NCBI RefSeq assembly: GCF_002077945.1
Contig: NZ_LVYD01000042.1
Coordinates: forward strand, 310,001 to 374,000
Source: Niastella vici
GTDB taxonomy: Bacteria; Bacteroidota; Bacteroidia; Chitinophagales; Chitinophagaceae
DNA length: 64,000 bases
Direction of reading: 5' to 3'
How positions within the stretch are numbered: position 1 is the first letter of the stretch; every line of letters begins with the position of its first letter. A program made the position numbers and the translations under genes. The notes under the pieces are model-generated. The model had not been told where the DNA came from. It did not search any database and saw only the letters and a list, made by a program, of their open reading frames with translations. Below are positions 45,422 to 53,746 of this stretch, piece by piece.

Positions 45422-47839
45422 GTGCTATTGATCCCTTCTACTTTAAAACGTGTAATAGGCCTGTTGTGCTGCTGGGTGTATGCAACTGTTGCATTTTCCC
45501 AACCGGTAGCTATTAATAAAAAAAATAACACCCTGCCCGTTGAGTCATTGGGCAGGGTGTTACGAACCACCGCAACTGAGATCTGCAATAATCTTGTTGA
45601 TGACGACAATAATAAATTAGTTGACGATAAAGACTTCGCCTGCTATTTTAACGGGCTTACCCGTTCTACCTGTAAAAAAAGCTCCATAATATGGGCCATC
45701 GATGGCGGTGGCAATCTGTATTGGTTCGACATGAGTACAGGTGCTCAAAACTTTGTAGGATCAAATCAATTTGTAAGCAGCGATATTACCTGGGCAAGCA
45801 ATGGAAAATTATATGGAACAGGCGGTTTTCCCAATGGCATTTGGGAAATAGATCCCTATTCGGGGAGCGCTACATTTATAAATAAGCTGCCCGATAATTA
45901 TAACGCCGGTGTGGCCATGACGGCCGATGCATCGGGCAACTTATATATAACGGCCAGCCTCAATGGCCAGGTGAATGTTGTAAAATTAAATATCGCCACC
46001 TGGGAATTGTGTGTTATCGCTGATCTTTCGGCACACTTTATATTTCCCGCAGGCGATCTCACCTTTTTGGATGGAATGCTGTATATGAGCGGCTCACAAA
46101 ACAGAGTGGCAAAGATCAATGTGAAAACCGGCGACGTATACGTGCAGCCTTTCATTAATAATACACCTACCGGTTATTATGGCATGGTGAATATAGGCGA
46201 TGGCTTTTTGTATGTTGCCCAAAACAAAAACATTTACCAGGTTAACCCGGTAACCATGGAAGTAAGCAACACGCCTGCATTTAAGTTGTCGAGCACCTGG
46301 GAGATCTATGGACTGGCAGGGTATTATGAGCTTTGCCAGGCGCCGCAATGCACTGGCAAAACAAACATTACACCCAGCGAAAATCCGCCATATTGTTCTA
46401 ACCAGAACATAAAACTGAAAGCGGCTTTTTATCCCGGATGCAGTTCAGGTACGCCTTCAATAAGCTGGTCGTGGTATACAGGAGGTGCTATTTTTAACGG
46501 CGACGAACTGGAGATCAATACGCCTGGAAAATATTATCTCAACTATAGAACACCAACCGAAACCTGCGACCGCATTGATTCATTTACTTTACAATACGCC
46601 GCCAATGCACCATTACGGGCATCCGGAGAATACCAGTCGCCAACAGGTTGTTCATGCACCGGCACCATGAGGGTGAGCGTAGGCTGTGGAAGCGGTAATT
46701 TCAAATATGAATGGAGCACGGGTGCTACAACACCAATGGTTTCAAACGTTTGCCCCGGCACCTATTCGGTGAAGGTCACTGACATCATTCAGGCAAAGGA
46801 TACCACCATAAATTTTATCATTCCTTCCCCACCCAATTCAATACAGGATGCCCAAATTATTACTACCGGCGATCATTGCAACCAAACTGATGGAAACATT
46901 ACCATTAGCCAGGTGCAGGGAGGCACAGCGCCTTATCAATATGCATTGAATAATCAATCATTTGGCAACAACTCCATATTCCCGGCTTTGCCCAAAGGAA
47001 ATTATACCATTACCATTCGCGACAATACCGGTTGTCTTTTACAGAAGCAGGCCATTGTACAAGCCAAACCCGGACCAGAGAAAATATGGTACACCCAAAA
47101 AGATGCGTATTGCGGTTTGCCAGGTGGCACCATCAACATTGATTCGGTAAAAAATGGTTCCTCCCCTTATACTTATTCGTTAGGCGGAGCACCCTTTGGC
47201 CAACAGACAGGCTTTACGAATATTACGCCGGGCCCCAATACCATCAGCGTCAAAGATAATTATGGTTGTTTGTTGCAGGAGCCGCTGACCATTTACCAGT
47301 CAGATGCATTACAAATTGCAATAAGCCCCAAAGACACTACCATTTGCGCCAGTCAGAAGATCACTTTCAACGCCACCTTATTGAGCAATAACGAGGGCGT
47401 TCAATTTGCCTGGGATGGAAGCCAGCCTTCCCCATCGGCCAAATTCAATACAGCCGTGTATGCCAATAAGTTTATGGTGGTACAGGCCATTGATAAGAAC
47501 GGATGCACAACAGCCGATTCGGCTTTTATAACAGCACCTTATTGCGATTCGTTGTTTGCAAAATGCGTCATATTCCCATCCGCATTTACCCCTGACCAGA
47601 ATGGGTTGAACGATACCTTTGGACCACACCTCGGTAGTTGCGAAATTCAGCGTTTCAAAATGGTCATCTATAACAGGTGGGGACAATTGATCTTTCAAAG
47701 TGGTAAACCACAAGAACGATGGAACGGCACGGTAAACGGGAATGCGCAGCCATCGGGCGTGTACGTATACAACTGTGTGTGGGAAGACCCTATGGGGTAT
47801 GTTCACCGGCATAAGGGGGTGGTGATGCTAATAAGATAA
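45422..47839 (+). CDS. Large secreted protein with SprB-like repeats and T9SS type B domain
   Basis: The 805-residue protein starts at GTG 45422; the frame is closed by TGA 21 bp upstream and has no ATG, while GTG gives a good signal peptide (LKRVIGLLCCWVYATVAFSQ). Near the N-terminus is CNNLVDDDNNKLVDDKDF, then a propeller-like region with WAIDGGGNLYWFD. An Ig-like part follows, then two SprB-like repeats (about 475-545 and 550-620; GGTAPYQYALNNQSFG and GSSPYTYSLGGAPFG). The C-terminus (FPSAFTPDQNGLNDTF, YNRWGQLIF, WNGT, PSGVYVYNCVW) is a clear gliding-motility-associated type B sorting domain. It is probably a surface adhesin. Confidence 0.86.
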   Translation: MLLIPSTLKRVIGLLCCWVYATVAFSQPVAINKKNNTLPVESLGRVLRTTATEICNNLVDDDNNKLVDDKDFACYFNGLTRSTCKKSSIIWAIDGGGNLYWFDMSTGAQNFVGSNQFVSSDITWASNGKLYGTGGFPNGIWEIDPYSGSATFINKLPDNYNAGVAMTADASGNLYITASLNGQVNVVKLNIATWELCVIADLSAHFIFPAGDLTFLDGMLYMSGSQNRVAKINVKTGDVYVQPFINNTPTGYYGMVNIGDGFLYVAQNKNIYQVNPVTMEVSNTPAFKLSSTWEIYGLAGYYELCQAPQCTGKTNITPSENPPYCSNQNIKLKAAFYPGCSSGTPSISWSWYTGGAIFNGDELEINTPGKYYLNYRTPTETCDRIDSFTLQYAANAPLRASGEYQSPTGCSCTGTMRVSVGCGSGNFKYEWSTGATTPMVSNVCPGTYSVKVTDIIQAKDTTINFIIPSPPNSIQDAQIITTGDHCNQTDGNITISQVQGGTAPYQYALNNQSFGNNSIFPALPKGNYTITIRDNTGCLLQKQAIVQAKPGPEKIWYTQKDAYCGLPGGTINIDSVKNGSSPYTYSLGGAPFGQQTGFTNITPGPNTISVKDNYGCLLQEPLTIYQSDALQIAISPKDTTICASQKITFNATLLSNNEGVQFAWDGSQPSPSAKFNTAVYANKFMVVQAIDKNGCTTADSAFITAPYCDSLFAKCVIFPSAFTPDQNGLNDTFGPHLGSCEIQRFKMVIYNRWGQLIFQSGKPQERWNGTVNGNAQPSGVYVYNCVWEDPMGYVHRHKGVVMLIR
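45526..45562 (-). terminator. Perfect hairpin inside the ORF, terminator-like on the minus strand
   Basis: TAACACCCTGCCC (45526-45538) and GGGCAGGGTGTTA (45550-45562) are perfect 13-bp complements with an 11-nt loop. On the minus strand the stem is followed by a run of T with one interruption (TTTTT...TATTAAT), the form of an intrinsic terminator. On plus it encodes NTLPVESLGRVL within the mature N-terminus. Confidence 0.6.
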
Positions 47840-47884
47840 AGTTCCGAATCAGCGAAATCCTATCTTTATTGTCAAATTAAGATC

Positions 47885-48556
47885 ATGAGCACCAAACGCA
47901 TCTCACTGCCGGTATCAGACACAATAGGGAAAGTTACCGCTGAATACAATGTGCCGGCCAAAGCATCCTGTCTTTTAACGCTGGCACATGGCGCCGGTGC
48001 GGGCATGGACCATAGTTTCATGGTAGCGTTGTCGGCCGCTTTATCAGCAGCAGGCATTGGCAGCTTCCGGTTCAATTTTCCTTTTACCGAGAACAAGAAA
48101 GGCAGGCCCGATACACCGGCTGTGGCGCATCAAACCATTGAAGCGGCCATAAACAAGGCACATGACCTGTTCCCCGACCTGCCCCTGTTTGCTTCCGGCA
48201 AATCCTTTGGCGGCCGTATGAGCTCGCAATATTTATCAACCCATCCTGATACGCCGGTACAGGGAATAGTTTTCTTTGGTTTTCCCCTGCATGCAGCCGG
48301 CAAGCCATCTATAGAGCGGGCCGAACATTTAAAGGCCATAAAACTGCCGATGCTTTTTTTACAGGGCACCAAAGACACGCTGGCGCAGTGGGACCTTATA
48401 GAGGAAGTGTGCGCATCGCTTAAAAAGGCAAAACTCGTAAAGTTGGAAGGGGCCGATCACAGTTTCAAGGCAGGGAAAACCGATACTATGAGCCTGCTGG
48501 TAAAAGCGACGGGTGAATGGGTGGAGAAGTTGGTTAAGAAAGGGAGTGGAAAGTAA
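47885..48556 (+). CDS. Alpha/beta hydrolase (KANL3/Tex30-like)
   Basis: The 223-residue cytosolic protein has a compact alpha/beta-hydrolase fold. The oxyanion region AHGAGAGMDHSFM is at about 35-46. The nucleophile is Ser107 in ASGKSFGGRMSS, and the acid and His are Asp164 (QGTKDTLAQWD) and His192 (GADHSFK). This is the small family once called dienelactone-hydrolase-like, whose substrates are unknown. It has no signal peptide. It is separated by 45 bp from the T9SS type B gene and is followed by only a weak GCCG/CGGC hairpin before the tRNA region. Confidence 0.85.
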   Translation: MSTKRISLPVSDTIGKVTAEYNVPAKASCLLTLAHGAGAGMDHSFMVALSAALSAAGIGSFRFNFPFTENKKGRPDTPAVAHQTIEAAINKAHDLFPDLPLFASGKSFGGRMSSQYLSTHPDTPVQGIVFFGFPLHAAGKPSIERAEHLKAIKLPMLFLQGTKDTLAQWDLIEEVCASLKKAKLVKLEGADHSFKAGKTDTMSLLVKATGEWVEKLVKKGSGK

Positions 48557-48668
48557 TGTTATAACAGAAATTTTTGCCGGAGCGGCTTTTATTTGGTGGA
48601 GATCACAGATAGCTCTATATTTGCAAACTCAAAAATAAGCGATCTTCTTTTATAGAAGGTTGATTTAT

Positions 48669-48724
48669 GGGAGATTAGCTCAGTTGGCCAGAGCGTTCCG
48701 ATGTAAATCGGGAAGGTCGTCGGT
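48669..48724 (+). pseudogene. Truncated tRNA-like sequence
   Basis: GGGAGAT, a full D-arm (GCTCAGTTGGCCAGAGC) and a variable-region GGTCGTCGGT match the neighbouring tRNA-Ala, but the T-loop and 3' acceptor half are absent; the match stops 13 bp before tRNA-Ala. The anticodon arm TTCCGATGTAAATCGGGAA does not make a normal 5-bp stem with a 7-nt loop, so the identity (GTA or TGT) is unclear. Confidence 0.62.
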
Positions 48725-48737
48725 CAACAAAATATAC

Positions 48738-48811
<74 letters not shown>

Positions 48812-48819
48812 CATCTTTC

Positions 48820-48849
48820 AAAGGTCTGCAGCAATGCGGGCCTTTTTTT
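48820..48849 (+). terminator. Terminator after the tRNA, family copy 1
   Basis: AAAGGTCTGC (48820-48829) pairs with GCGGGCCTTT (48836-48845) over 10 bp, with G-U pairs, followed by more T. The same TTCAAAGGYCTGCA...TGCnGGCCTTTTT string recurs at 52585 and 53704. Confidence 0.85.
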
Positions 48850-48944
48850 GTTGGGAAGCCTTAAAACGTAATACAGATAAGGGATCAAAGTTAAATTATT
48901 GGGGGATGTTTTTGATTCTTTGCAAAAAGCCACAAAATTAAATT

Positions 48945-49559
48945 ATGTGGGTACATGAATTAATCGGAAGAAAAATTACCAATATCTACGACGTATTGGA
49001 GTATGAATCTTATGGGCTTGACAGAGGTGAGTGCTTTATTGAAATTGATAATAACCTGATAATAGATATCCCTTACGATTATTATGAACCCCACTTATTG
49101 GAAGTAACGATTAGGGAATTACCTCCCCAGGCTGAAAGTTTATTTGAGAATTTATCCGATTTGCTATTTTATCATCTTAAAGATGGCAAACGCGTTATAG
49201 AAATTACAAAAAAAGTAACTTATATAAAAGTGGGCTTTTGGCAAAGGGTTAAGAATCTTTTAGTGCGTGGAGAGTTACCCGTTTCAAAAAAGGAGATCGT
49301 TGAAGAAATTCAATCTTACAAAGCAGATCGTGTGGAAAATAAGTGTAAGTATATTAAGGACAGAGTTATTGCAGATGTTCTGTTCTTTAATGATTATGAG
49401 AAATCATGTATTGAATTGGATAACGGTTATATAATTACCGAAACCAGTGCCGCCATGAACGGAACCGGCCTAGTAGGCCTTAATATTTATGACAATCTTG
49501 CAATGTTAAAAAAGAGACGGGGAAATGATTTTTTAAGAGTTTCTTCAGCACAATTATAA
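48945..49559 (+). CDS. AT-rich orphan protein in a tRNA-bounded insert
   Basis: This 204-residue soluble protein is not one I recognise. It begins MWVHELIGRKITNIYDVLEYE. It has two similar units, CFIEIDNNLIIDIPYDYYE (near 27-45) and SCIELDNGYIITETSAAMNG (near 160-180), joined by a basic, charged middle. There is no signal or TM segment. Its codons are strikingly richer in A and T than the flanking genes, and it lies between an intact tRNA-Ala and a stray tRNA D-arm fragment at 49682. This suggests acquisition by transfer. The small size and repeat layout resemble some immunity proteins, but that is a guess. Confidence 0.72.
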   Translation: MWVHELIGRKITNIYDVLEYESYGLDRGECFIEIDNNLIIDIPYDYYEPHLLEVTIRELPPQAESLFENLSDLLFYHLKDGKRVIEITKKVTYIKVGFWQRVKNLLVRGELPVSKKEIVEEIQSYKADRVENKCKYIKDRVIADVLFFNDYEKSCIELDNGYIITETSAAMNGTGLVGLNIYDNLAMLKKRRGNDFLRVSSAQL

Positions 49560-49681
49560 CCTTACAATAACAATATAAAACAACCTCATTAGGAAAGACT
49601 ACCCAGCTTGCCCCCCTTTACCTGTATAATTTGCCGCGGCTAACCTAAATCCCCCAAGATCTTGACTTGATCCCAAATAAA

Positions 49682-49697
49682 CTCAGTTGGCTAGAGC
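49682..49697 (+). pseudogene. tRNA D-arm fragment
   Basis: CTCAGTTGGCTAGAGC is identical to 48748-48763 in tRNA-Ala. The surrounding sequence does not fold as a tRNA. It may mark the far boundary of a past insertion at the tRNA-Ala locus. Confidence 0.5.
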
Positions 49698-49955
49698 CTT
49701 TTGACATAATTAATTAGCGTTAACACAACACAATACTGTTCCCTTTTAAGCTTTGGAAAAGCCCTGACATTTTTTTAATTTAGATGATAAGCGTTTTCGT
49801 TCCACAACGTTTATTATCCCGGCCTGGTGCCGCTCTGACTAGTATTTACCTTTTTATTTAACGGTGTAAGATACAGTATAAGTAATGTATATGGCTGTTG
49901 TTCTGGCCTGAACAGCATCTATATATGTAGAAACTGGGCACTGACTATTACACCA

Positions 49956-50013
49956 GGGTTGCACTGGGATACTAAGGCTGCAGTGCAACCCCAGTGCAAC
50001 TCCAGTGCAACCC
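49956..50013. repeat. Three 11-bp iterons and one inverted copy
   Basis: CAGTGCAACYC occurs three times head-to-tail at 49981, 49992 and 50003, one helical turn apart. Its complement GGGTTGCACTG is at 49956-49966. The spacing suggests cooperative protein binding upstream of the 50087 gene. Confidence 0.7.
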
Positions 50014-50086
50014 CCATCGGCAAATATTGCCGTATTGGGCCCCTGGAAGACACAGTGTCTCGCTCATTATTCTTAAACATATTCAG

Positions 50087-50776
50087 ATGGCAAAAAAGAA
50101 AACAGCAATAGTAAATCGCAGGCGGGTGCTTACTGACCCGGTTTTTGAACTCACCCGGCAAAATAATGCGGAATTTACCAGGGCCTGTAAAGCCAACCGC
50201 TTGCTACGCCGGGCGTTTGCGCTGGCCATGCTCAATAAGGCCGACAGGTATGTGTCGGGCCGCCTCACCAAAACTATGTTCAACATCTTGCAAAGCGATC
50301 CGGTAAACGGCCGTGGTGAACGTAGGGTAACCAATGGCGTATTGGGCATTCTGGAAGGGTTTAATTTTAATCGCGACACCAGTTTACAGAATGTTTTACG
50401 CGGGCCGTATTCCGTTACGATCAATCATGATATAACACAGGCAACTATAAGTTTTCCCTCATTTATGGCAAAAGCCATGATCGAAACCACATCCGGCGCA
50501 AATGCCTGTATGTTAAGCGGTATAGCTGCATCCCTGAGCCTGGAAGAAGAAACCTGGCCGGTTAACCCTGTTCAAACTGATAAAATGAATATAATACTGC
50601 ATCCACGCGAACCGCTGCAGTTGCAACTGCCTGTTATTGAACATAAGAGCACTAATGCCATAATTATTGCATTGGGTATCGAATTTTTTCATGAGATACA
50701 CGGTGGGTACCAACCGGTTGAAAAAAAGCACAATGTACTGGCAGTGGTAAAAGTGTTTCCTGCTAATGAAGTTTGA
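50087..50776 (+). CDS. Conserved Bacteroidota protein of unknown function
   Basis: The protein has 229 residues with start MAKKKTAIVNRRR. A GTG 93 bp upstream is in frame but lies inside the iterons and is unlikely. The N-terminal part is basic and helical (FTRACKANRLLRRAFALAML, RLTKTMFNILQSDPVNGRGERRV), and the C-terminal half is beta-rich (YSVTINHDITQATISFPSFM, NAIIIALGIEFFHEIHGGYQPVEKK). I recall similar unnamed proteins in Chitinophagaceae, often in several copies, but know of no function. There is no signal peptide or catalytic motif. Iterons and palindromes in its upstream region suggest tight control. Confidence 0.75.
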   Translation: MAKKKTAIVNRRRVLTDPVFELTRQNNAEFTRACKANRLLRRAFALAMLNKADRYVSGRLTKTMFNILQSDPVNGRGERRVTNGVLGILEGFNFNRDTSLQNVLRGPYSVTINHDITQATISFPSFMAKAMIETTSGANACMLSGIAASLSLEEETWPVNPVQTDKMNIILHPREPLQLQLPVIEHKSTNAIIIALGIEFFHEIHGGYQPVEKKHNVLAVVKVFPANEV

Positions 50777-50842
50777 AGTCTGAGCCAGGCGTACCGGCGA
50801 AAAAAAATTGAACCGCTTATTTTCTCTATACGGCTTACATTT

Positions 50843-51877
50843 CTAAAACCGCCTGTACTTTTTAAAACCGATGTCCTTTGATTCTCCCAACGACTCAAGC
50901 CAGGAAATACCCTTGTTACCTGAAGCTTCCACCGCCGTTCCCGATATGGTAAATGTAAGCGGATAGCGATCTGTATTGGTATAAAGGTTGATCTCATTGC
51001 GAAACCATCCTTTTGATCGTGGCCGGTAATAAACCCTGATCCTGCATTCTGCACCAGGTTTTACCGGCTTTTCAGGCACATACACATAGCAGTTTGCACG
51101 TGAACCCCAGTTATTGGTAATGCTGTTGATCTCCAGCGGTTCATTTGCTTTATTCCGGAAGTAGAAATCCTTATAGTAAGTATCTTTGACTGTACAGTCA
51201 CCCACCTTTGCTTTGCGACCACTAAAAAAAATCGTACCTGCATTTGGATTGTCGGTATCTCTGGCGGTATCCGCGCTTCGATAGAATGGTCTCCCTGGAA
51301 ATATTGATTTGCGGCCCACCATGTTGGCTACAATTGAAAAATACTTGATGGTTTTGTTGGTAAACTCAGATGCGGGCTCGGGCATATATATGTTTTGCGC
51401 CTGCAATTTCTTATCCAGAAAAAAGACATAAGCCCGCTGCTTGCTTTCCAGGGCAGCAGACAACAAACTATCTTCAATTGTATATACCCTTACTTTTGTA
51501 GAAGCGAATTTCAATTGCTGGCACCAGCTGTTTTCAGAACAGCTATCGGCAGGAAGCTGATCGGTCAATATAATGATACTATCGGTATGTGGGTAGTCGT
51601 CGACAAAATAGGCCAATCTGTAAAATACTAAATGCTTACTTTCTTCAGGCTGGTTGTTCGTTACCCTGATTACGAATATACTATCTGATACCAACACATC
51701 AGCCAGCTTTATTTTTTTACCCTGTTCATTTTTCACCATGGCTCCGTTGGGTATGCTAAAATTGTCGGCAGGATCAACATAGTTAGCCAGCCGGTCATTT
51801 TCATGACCGCAGGCGATTAAACAGGCGAGGAGGATCAGGTAAGGGAAGAATTTTTTCAGGCTGTTACAGGGGGTCAT
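50843..51877 (-). CDS. DUF1573 domain lipoprotein
   Basis: The 344-residue protein has a lipoprotein signal (YLILLACLIACGHE); the second ATG (51877) puts it at a normal distance. Residues about 40-190 resemble a thioredoxin-fold-like or unknown surface part (FVIRVTNNQPEESKHLVFYRL). A DUF1573 Ig-like module lies near the C-terminus (about 220-320: FYFRNKANEPLEINSITNNWGSRANCYVY, read in parts, then PGAECRIRVYYRPRSKGWFRNEINLYTN). DUF1573 lipoproteins are common in Bacteroidota and have no proven role. It converges on the 50087 gene, with 66 bp between the stops. Confidence 0.78.
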   Translation of the reverse strand: MTPCNSLKKFFPYLILLACLIACGHENDRLANYVDPADNFSIPNGAMVKNEQGKKIKLADVLVSDSIFVIRVTNNQPEESKHLVFYRLAYFVDDYPHTDSIIILTDQLPADSCSENSWCQQLKFASTKVRVYTIEDSLLSAALESKQRAYVFFLDKKLQAQNIYMPEPASEFTNKTIKYFSIVANMVGRKSIFPGRPFYRSADTARDTDNPNAGTIFFSGRKAKVGDCTVKDTYYKDFYFRNKANEPLEINSITNNWGSRANCYVYVPEKPVKPGAECRIRVYYRPRSKGWFRNEINLYTNTDRYPLTFTISGTAVEASGNKGISWLESLGESKDIGFKKYRRF

Positions 51878-52092
51878 AGGGATATTATAAGGGAACAAAA
51901 TAGAAAAAAAACATATTCTATGGAAAGATAACCGGGTAATTAGATATATTTTTTTCGGCTAATTGCTGAAATATATCAGCCCGGCATACGCGAATGCGAA
52001 ATTGGGGATTTTGCTTCTGCAGACAAATAGGATGGCAACCATTTTGCTTTTACCACTTTTTTTCACGTAATTACATAACCTAAACCCCATAT

Positions 52093-52563
52093 ATGGAAAA
52101 TACAAATCCTGATTTGCTGCAAGAATTTGAGCTAACAGTTGACCTTACGCCCGTTTCACCGGGATTGCGCTTTGTAAATTACCTTATCGATGTAATTGCA
52201 TTTTATGCCCTTGCATTTATTATAGGCATGCTGTATGCTCTCATTGCCACCCCAAACTCCTATAGCGGCGAGGTATCTGATGAAAGAGGCTCCCTGCAGA
52301 TCTTATTGCTGCTCGCCTGGATATTGATCATGGTTGCTTACTATACACTCTTTGAATTTTTTGCCAAAGGAAGAACACTGGGAAAAATGGCTACCGGCAC
52401 TGTGGCGGTAAGAGAAGATGGCAGCAACCTCACTTTTAAGGATGCATTATTACGAACGCTGTGCCGCTTTATTCCTTTTGAGCCCTTCAGTGCATTTGGT
52501 TACCGGCCCTGGCATGATAGTATGACCAGGACATTTGTTATAAAGAAACGTAAGAAGGTCTAG
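52093..52563 (+). CDS. RDD family membrane protein
   Basis: The 156-residue protein has three hydrophobic stretches, two clear ones at about 25-50 and 75-95. The RDD signature is present: the Arg and Asp in RFVNYLIDVIAF and the later GRTLGKMATGTVAV block with the second conserved region DALLRTLCRFIPFEPFSAF. RDD proteins are small inner-membrane proteins; some carry out Na+(Li+, K+)/H+ antiport, but most are untested. A strong terminator follows 22 bp after the stop. Confidence 0.88.
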   Translation: MENTNPDLLQEFELTVDLTPVSPGLRFVNYLIDVIAFYALAFIIGMLYALIATPNSYSGEVSDERGSLQILLLLAWILIMVAYYTLFEFFAKGRTLGKMATGTVAVREDGSNLTFKDALLRTLCRFIPFEPFSAFGYRPWHDSMTRTFVIKKRKKV

Positions 52564-52584
52564 CGTAGTCTGAATTATATTTTC

Positions 52585-52614
52585 AAAGGTCTGCATTATG
52601 CAGGCCTTTTTTTT
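52585..52614. terminator. Terminator between convergent genes, family copy 2
   Basis: AAAGGTCTGCA (52585-52595) and TGCAGGCCTTT (52599-52609) form an 11-bp stem with a 3-nt loop and an eight-base T-run. It ends the RDD transcript and lies 8 bp before the stop of the converging SRPBCC gene. Confidence 0.9.
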
Positions 52615-52621
52615 GAAACCG

Positions 52622-53062
52622 CTATCCAAGTATTTCTGTAAGCTTGTCTATCATTTTGCCCCAGGCCACTTTGCTTTTTTCCACAAAATCTTCCTGGCCG
52701 CGTGGCATTTCATGTGTTAGTGTAAGTTCACAGCCGTCTATAACAGGTTGAATACCGATAACGATGCGCGATTGGCTATTTGCCGGATCCTCCTTTACAG
52801 TCCATGTGAATACCAGGCGGTGCGGACGGTCAACTTCAATGTATTCCCCTGTATGATCGAATGTTTTTCCCTGCCGGCGAACGACATAAGAAAATGAGCC
52901 ACCAACCCAGGGATCGTTTTGAAGGCTTATGATCTCTTCATCCCTTATTTCTGGTCCAAACATAAAGCGACCAATCATCTTCTTATCCAGAAACGCATCG
53001 AATACAAGTTCCGGCGGAACTGAAAACAATCCTGTTACCGTAGCAGTAACTGGTAGTTTCAT
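52622..53062 (-). CDS. SRPBCC / AHSA1-like domain protein
   Basis: This 146-residue protein is a single START-like domain of the Activator-of-Hsp90 C-terminal type. It shows FSVPPELVFDAFLDKKMIGRFMF, GGSFSYVVRRQGKTFDHTGEYIEVDRPHRLVFTW (in parts), ELTLTHEMP and a long C-terminal helix VEKSKVAWGKMIDKLTEIL. The fold makes a hydrophobic cavity for lipids or other ligands. Members of this family are often found beside ArsR regulators, but none is present here. It is a single gene on the minus strand. Confidence 0.88.
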   Translation of the reverse strand: MKLPVTATVTGLFSVPPELVFDAFLDKKMIGRFMFGPEIRDEEIISLQNDPWVGGSFSYVVRRQGKTFDHTGEYIEVDRPHRLVFTWTVKEDPANSQSRIVIGIQPVIDGCELTLTHEMPRGQEDFVEKSKVAWGKMIDKLTEILG

Positions 53063-53280
53063 AAGTTTAATTTATCATTTGCATATAAAAAATTGTGCCT
53101 CGGCAAAGTTCTGCCACATTCGGGCTTTTTTGCAACATCCATAGCCACCCAAATACGTGAAAAACACCTATCTTTTTTTCATAAAATCTGCGTAACATTT
53201 GTGAGTCGATCTTTCTCTTTATCCTCATTCGTGCTCTCGCATCCATTTCCTGACAGTTCTAAATCTTAAAATCTGCTTAT

Positions 53281-53691
53281 ATGCGCGATGTTACAACCAC
53301 CCTCTGCTATCGTTGGTTTCACGAAGTATGGAATCAAAATCAGGAGCAAACAATTGATGAATTGCTAAGCCCCGATAGTCATGCTCACGGACTTAATTCA
53401 GAAAATGAGCCTAAAGGAATTGAAGGCTTCAAAATTTTCTATAACAACTTCAAGGGGCAGTTTCATGACATTTATGTTGATGTGCTGGATGTTATTTCAC
53501 AGGACGATATGGAATGCGCCCATACCAAGGTTACTGCAATACATACAGAAACAGGTAAGCAGGTGAAATTTTCGGGTCTCTGCCTTATGAGAATAGAAAA
53601 TGGACAAATTGCAGAAGCCTGGAACCACTATGATTTTCTGAACATGTTCCAACAGTTGGGGCAGGTGCTTACAACTCTTGAGAAAGCATAA
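53281..53691 (+). CDS. SnoaL-like (NTF2-fold) ester cyclase family protein
   Basis: The 136-residue protein has one NTF2-like fold: helix YRWFHEVWNQNQEQTIDELL, then SHAHGL, KGIEGFKIFYNNFKGQFHDIYVDV and beta strands ECAHTKVTAIHTETGKQVKF, GLCLMRIENGQIAEAWNHYDFLNMFQQLG (read in parts). SnoaL proteins cyclise polyketides, but most short bacterial versions have unknown ligands. His37 and the late Asn-His-Tyr-Asp cluster are the likely pocket residues. It is followed by a terminator at 53704. Confidence 0.85.
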   Translation: MRDVTTTLCYRWFHEVWNQNQEQTIDELLSPDSHAHGLNSENEPKGIEGFKIFYNNFKGQFHDIYVDVLDVISQDDMECAHTKVTAIHTETGKQVKFSGLCLMRIENGQIAEAWNHYDFLNMFQQLGQVLTTLEKA

Positions 53692-53703
53692 ATTATAATG
53701 GTC

Positions 53704-53730
53704 AAAGGCCTGCAACAATGCCGGCTTTTT
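53704..53730 (+). terminator. Terminator, family copy 3
   Basis: AAAGGCCTGCA and TGCCGGCTTT pair with one T-C mismatch, followed by TTTT. It lies 12 bp after the stop of the SnoaL-like gene. Confidence 0.72.
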
Positions 53731-53746
53731 GCCATGGAATTTTATT

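Larger units (their letters stand above)
49560..50086. other. Non-coding remnant region with tRNA fragment and palindromes
   Basis: This 527-bp gap has no supported gene. It contains a tRNA D-arm fragment at 49682-49697, the 11-bp iterons at 49981-50013 with an inverted copy, and two short palindromes (50018-50032 and 50049-50059) close to the next start codon. The left half looks like decayed insertion DNA and the right half like a control region. Confidence 0.5.

Noticed and set aside
48575-48600. GCCG-GAG-CGGC hairpin with TTTTATTT after the alpha/beta hydrolase
   Set aside because: The stem is only 4 bp; too weak to call as a terminator.
49994-50086. GTG start upstream of the 50087 gene
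   Set aside because: It lies inside the 11-bp iterons and gives an N-terminus unlike the basic MAKKK start.
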